Assembly: GCA_028751875.1 (NCBI GenBank)
Contig: CM054153.1
Coordinates: 12,346,032 to 12,410,031 of the forward strand
Source of the DNA: Rapana venosa
Taxonomy: Eukaryota; Mollusca; Gastropoda; Neogastropoda; Muricidae
Direction of reading: 5' to 3'
Length of the DNA stretch: 64,000 nucleotides
Both the position numbers and the translations under genes were made by a program. Of the stretch, positions 61,035 through 64,000 are shown piece by piece (the first letter of the stretch is position 1; every line of letters starts with the position of its first letter). The notes beneath the pieces were generated by a model. That model saw nothing but the letters and a program-made list of their open reading frames with translations. It was not told the origin of the DNA and did no database searches.

Positions 61035-61236
61035 ATTTTTATTTTCCAATGTATTATTTTATCGATCTTCCTCTTTTTACTGGTTCAATTTATTGGTAAA
61101 GGTTGCAATAATGAACTATTTCAGTATAATCATTAAGAAATTTGTTCTTAGATAGATGGCTTGATGAAAAAAAGCAAATGCATTGCTTATTCAATGTACC
61201 ATCTGGAAATAAAAATTTGACTTGACTTGACGTACA
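61035..61236 (+). repeat. R5 repeat, best-preserved copy
   Basis: TTTCCAATGTATTATTTTAT, AATTTGTTCTTAGATAGATG, CATTGCTTATTCAATGTACC, AATAAAAATTTGACTTGACT. Confidence 0.75.
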
Positions 61237-61259
61237 CACATAAAGTTGTACACTTCAGC

Positions 61260-61862
61260 AGGGTGATGGGGTTTGGGCTGTTGAGGGCAGAGACAAAAAT
61301 GAAATGGAATAAGAGGGGAGAATCTTACATTTGAAATAAATGTCTTGAGGCCGGATTTAAAAGCGTCATAAGAAGGCTTTCAGCGAAGGGAGAGAGGGAG
61401 GTCATTTCAGATCGGTGGACCAGAAACAGAGAAAGAGAGGTGGCCAGCGGTGGACTAGTTGAATCTAGGTATTGTTAAGCACAAGGTATCTGCAGCAAGT
61501 GGAGGGAACGAGAAGGAGTGTACAAGTGAAGACATTCACAGAGGTAGGGGGGTGCTGTTTTGTGGAGACTTTGTAACAGAGGGTACTGATCTTATAGTTT
61601 ACTCTCTCTGGCACAGGCAGCCAGTGGAGAGATCGCAAGAGAGGAGTAATGTACTCAGATTTGCTTCTTTCTGAGGACTAGGCGAGCTGCAGAGTTTTGT
61701 ATACGTTGAAGGGAGTGGATAGGTGATGCTGGCAGACCAGCCAGAAGAGAACTGCAATAGTCCAGACGTGAGAGAATTTGAGGCGTGACTAGTTTGGATG
61801 TTGCATCTTCCAACTGCACTGATGCGCCGCAATTGATAGTAACACGACTGGCAGGTTTAAGT
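61260..61862 (-). pseudogene. LINE reverse-transcriptase C-terminal relic
   Basis: On the minus strand one frame reads QILSRLDYCSSLLAGLPASP and QRIQNSAARLVLRKK, typical of L2/CR1/Rex-type LINE ORFs (SRLDYCNSLLAGLP, RLQRVQNTAARLI). A later stretch corresponds to the WNDLPLSLRES end. Several stops and frame changes; a dead copy. Confidence 0.75.
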
Positions 61863-61897
61863 GATTAATATTTGCAATATTTGCATGGAGAGAGAGA

Positions 61898-62065
61898 GAG
61901 ACAATGACAATGACAATGACAAATTCTTTTATTTCGAGGATAATGAATAAGCACACATGTGCCTCTTTACATCCAGTCCCCGCCCGTTAGGGATACATCT
62001 TAATAATAATAACCCAATACTTATACAGTCTCACAATAAAAACAAGGGGAAATAACCCTTTTCAA
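61898..62065 (-). repeat. S2-type tail, long variant
   Basis: (ACAATG)n, TTCTTTTATTTCGAGGATAA, TGAATAAGCACACATGTGCC, CAGTCCCCGCCCGTTAGGG and ACAGTCTCACAATAAAAACA; the same variant occurs at 3295-3432 in the opposite direction. Confidence 0.65.
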
Positions 62066-62439
62066 AACAGCTCCCCCCCAACAACCCTCCCCCCCCCCCC
62101 AAGCAAGCAATTAAAAGAAAATCCTAAGAATACCCCACCCCTACCCCCCACCCCCAAAAAAACCCTAACCAAAACAAACAAACAAACAAACAAAAGAGAA
62201 GGAAAAACCAAACCAACAAAAGATGATAAAAAAGAGAAAAACAGACAAACAACAACAACAAGAACAAGAGCAACAACAAAGCCAAGAAAAATAACACAAC
62301 CAAACTTAATAAGTCATAAAGATAAACATCTACACATTGTCAAATGGTACACATACTTGTTACACATAATTGTAAGATATTGAAATAGGGCACTCATTAA
62401 AACTTAAGTACAGAGGCAAGTCCAATAACGTATTGAAAA

Positions 62440-62500
62440 TTATAAAAATATGAATCCTTCATCAGGATATACTATGACTATAAGCAGGACGATAAAAGGT

Positions 62501-62534
<34 letters not shown>

Positions 62535-62916
62535 CAGAGAGACAGAGAGTGTGTGTGTGTGTGTATTTCAGAGATAATATCCAATATACAAATCCCGAAA
62601 CAGTATGCGATCCCATCAACACTCATTTTAGATTATACTCGTTTCAAATTATATGTCAGGATAATGAAATAAATTTAATACCCATACATCCACTCAATAA
62701 AAACAAGAAACAAACCAAGAAGAAATTTAAAACTATACTAAATATATGATTCTCAAAACAGTACACGATCACCTTCAACACTTAGTTTGATTACTCATAC
62801 AAATTTTATGTCATGATAATCAAATAAATTCAATACCCATACTCTCACACAATAAAAACAAGGAGGGAAAGAAAGAAGGAAAAACAAAACCCAGCCAAAT
62901 CTATAAGGTCATAGTG

Positions 62917-62993
<77 letters not shown>

Positions 62994-63230
62994 GGGGAGG
63001 GAGGAGAGAGAGTGTGTGTGTGTGTGTGTGTGTGTTTCAGGGATAACACTAAATATATATATAATTCTCAAAACAGTGCACGATCACCGTCAACCCTTAT
63101 TTTGATTATACTCATGCAGGTTATATGTCATGATAATGAAATAAACTCAATACCCGTGTACTCACACAATAAAACAAGGAAGAAGAGAAAGGGGGGGATA
63201 AAAACCAAATCTATAAGGTCAGGGAGAGAG

Positions 63231-63310
<80 letters not shown>

Positions 63311-63643
63311 TGTGTGTGTGTGTGTGTGTGTGTTTTAAGGATAATACTAAATATATAATTCTCAAGACAGCACAGGATCACCATCAAAATTGTTTTCGAA
63401 TATACTCGTACAAAATGAATGTCATGAAAAAGAAATAAGCCCAATACCAATACACTCTTACAATAAGGAGAAAAAATCACTTAAGTCATAAAATGAACAT
63501 CTATACATTGTAAGTAAGAGAGAGAGAGAGATAGGGGGGAGGAAGAAATGAGAGAGAGTGGGAGAGGGAGGGAGGATGGAGTGTGTGTGTGTTGTGTGTG
63601 TGTGTGTGTGTGTGTGCGTGCGTGCGTGGTGGTGGTGCGTGGT

Positions 63644-63726
<83 letters not shown>

Positions 63727-63860
63727 TAATGCTTTTTGTTTGTAAACAAACAAACAAGAACGACATAGAAAAAAATACTGGAAATGATTCTCAACAGCAC
63801 ATCATCACTGTCAACACTCTTTTTCATTATACTCGTACAGATTAACACATATTATTGTTA
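62440..63860. repeat. Higher-order tandem repeat, five units with embedded (AG)n(GT)n
   Basis: Conserved blocks near 62571, 62745, 63040, 63340 and 63775 share TATGTCATGATAATGAAATA-like, CAATACCCATACTCTCACAC-like and ATTCTCAAAACAG words. Units 3 to 5 are separated by (AG)n(GT)n microsatellites, which are longest at 63231-63331 and 63640-63720. Confidence 0.8.
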
Positions 63861-64000
63861 TGATAGATATATTTCTTATAACTATAGTGTAATAAAAGAT
63901 TAAAAAAAAGAAAGAAGAAGAAAAGAAAAAGAAAGAAAAAAAGAAGAAAAAAGTTTTCTCTTTGGTAAACTCACTTATTCAACAACAATGAAAATTTGAA
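63861..64000. other. A-rich end of window
   Basis: AAG-rich low-complexity sequence; nothing recognised. Confidence 0.4.

Overview
This is a eukaryotic, probably invertebrate, genomic window. It has one spliced protein-coding gene with canonical GT/AG introns, no bacterial-style gene packing, very heavy (CA)n, (CT)n and homopolymer content, and several families of tRNA-headed SINEs, non-LTR retrotransposon relics and MITEs. The repeat style suggests a mollusc, most likely a gastropod; that is an inference and cannot be proved from the sequence alone.

The gene is a mitochondrial ALDH2-type aldehyde dehydrogenase on the minus strand. I could reconstruct it completely as 14 coding exons from the ATG at 58680 to the TAA at 21297. 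The exons join in frame to 519 codons with every expected catalytic and NAD-binding residue. A TATA box lies 59-66 nt upstream of the ATG, and the last exon is followed by a repeat-poor stretch to an AATAAA near 18873 that may be a 2.4 kb 3' UTR.

Layout: 1-18800 is downstream flank (microsatellites, SINEs, a 40-bp minisatellite at 10.4-11.5 kb, three related exon-like segments at 12.8-14.7 kb of unknown nature). 18870-58680 is the ALDH gene; introns 1-13 hold nearly all the mobile-element debris. 58.75-64 kb is upstream flank with a LINE relic and a higher-order tandem repeat.

The most interesting biology is how repeats have attacked the splice sites of this one gene. A SINE inserted across the intron 10/exon 11 junction and its target-site duplication copied the splice acceptor; the ancestral copy now leads straight into a stop codon, while the SINE tail supplies the pyrimidine tract of the usable copy. 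A 39-bp minisatellite in intron 6 has multiplied the exon 7 acceptor about 19 times. A 26-bp minisatellite in intron 13 starts at the exon 13 donor. Intron 5 holds two decayed tandem copies of the exon 6 region. I found no CRISPR, operon, toxin, virus or other new system; the novelty is in repeat and splice-site architecture and in several repeat families (a tRNA/5S composite SINE, an 866-bp tRNA-headed retroposon, a TTAA-flanked MITE and a 4-bp-TSD MITE).
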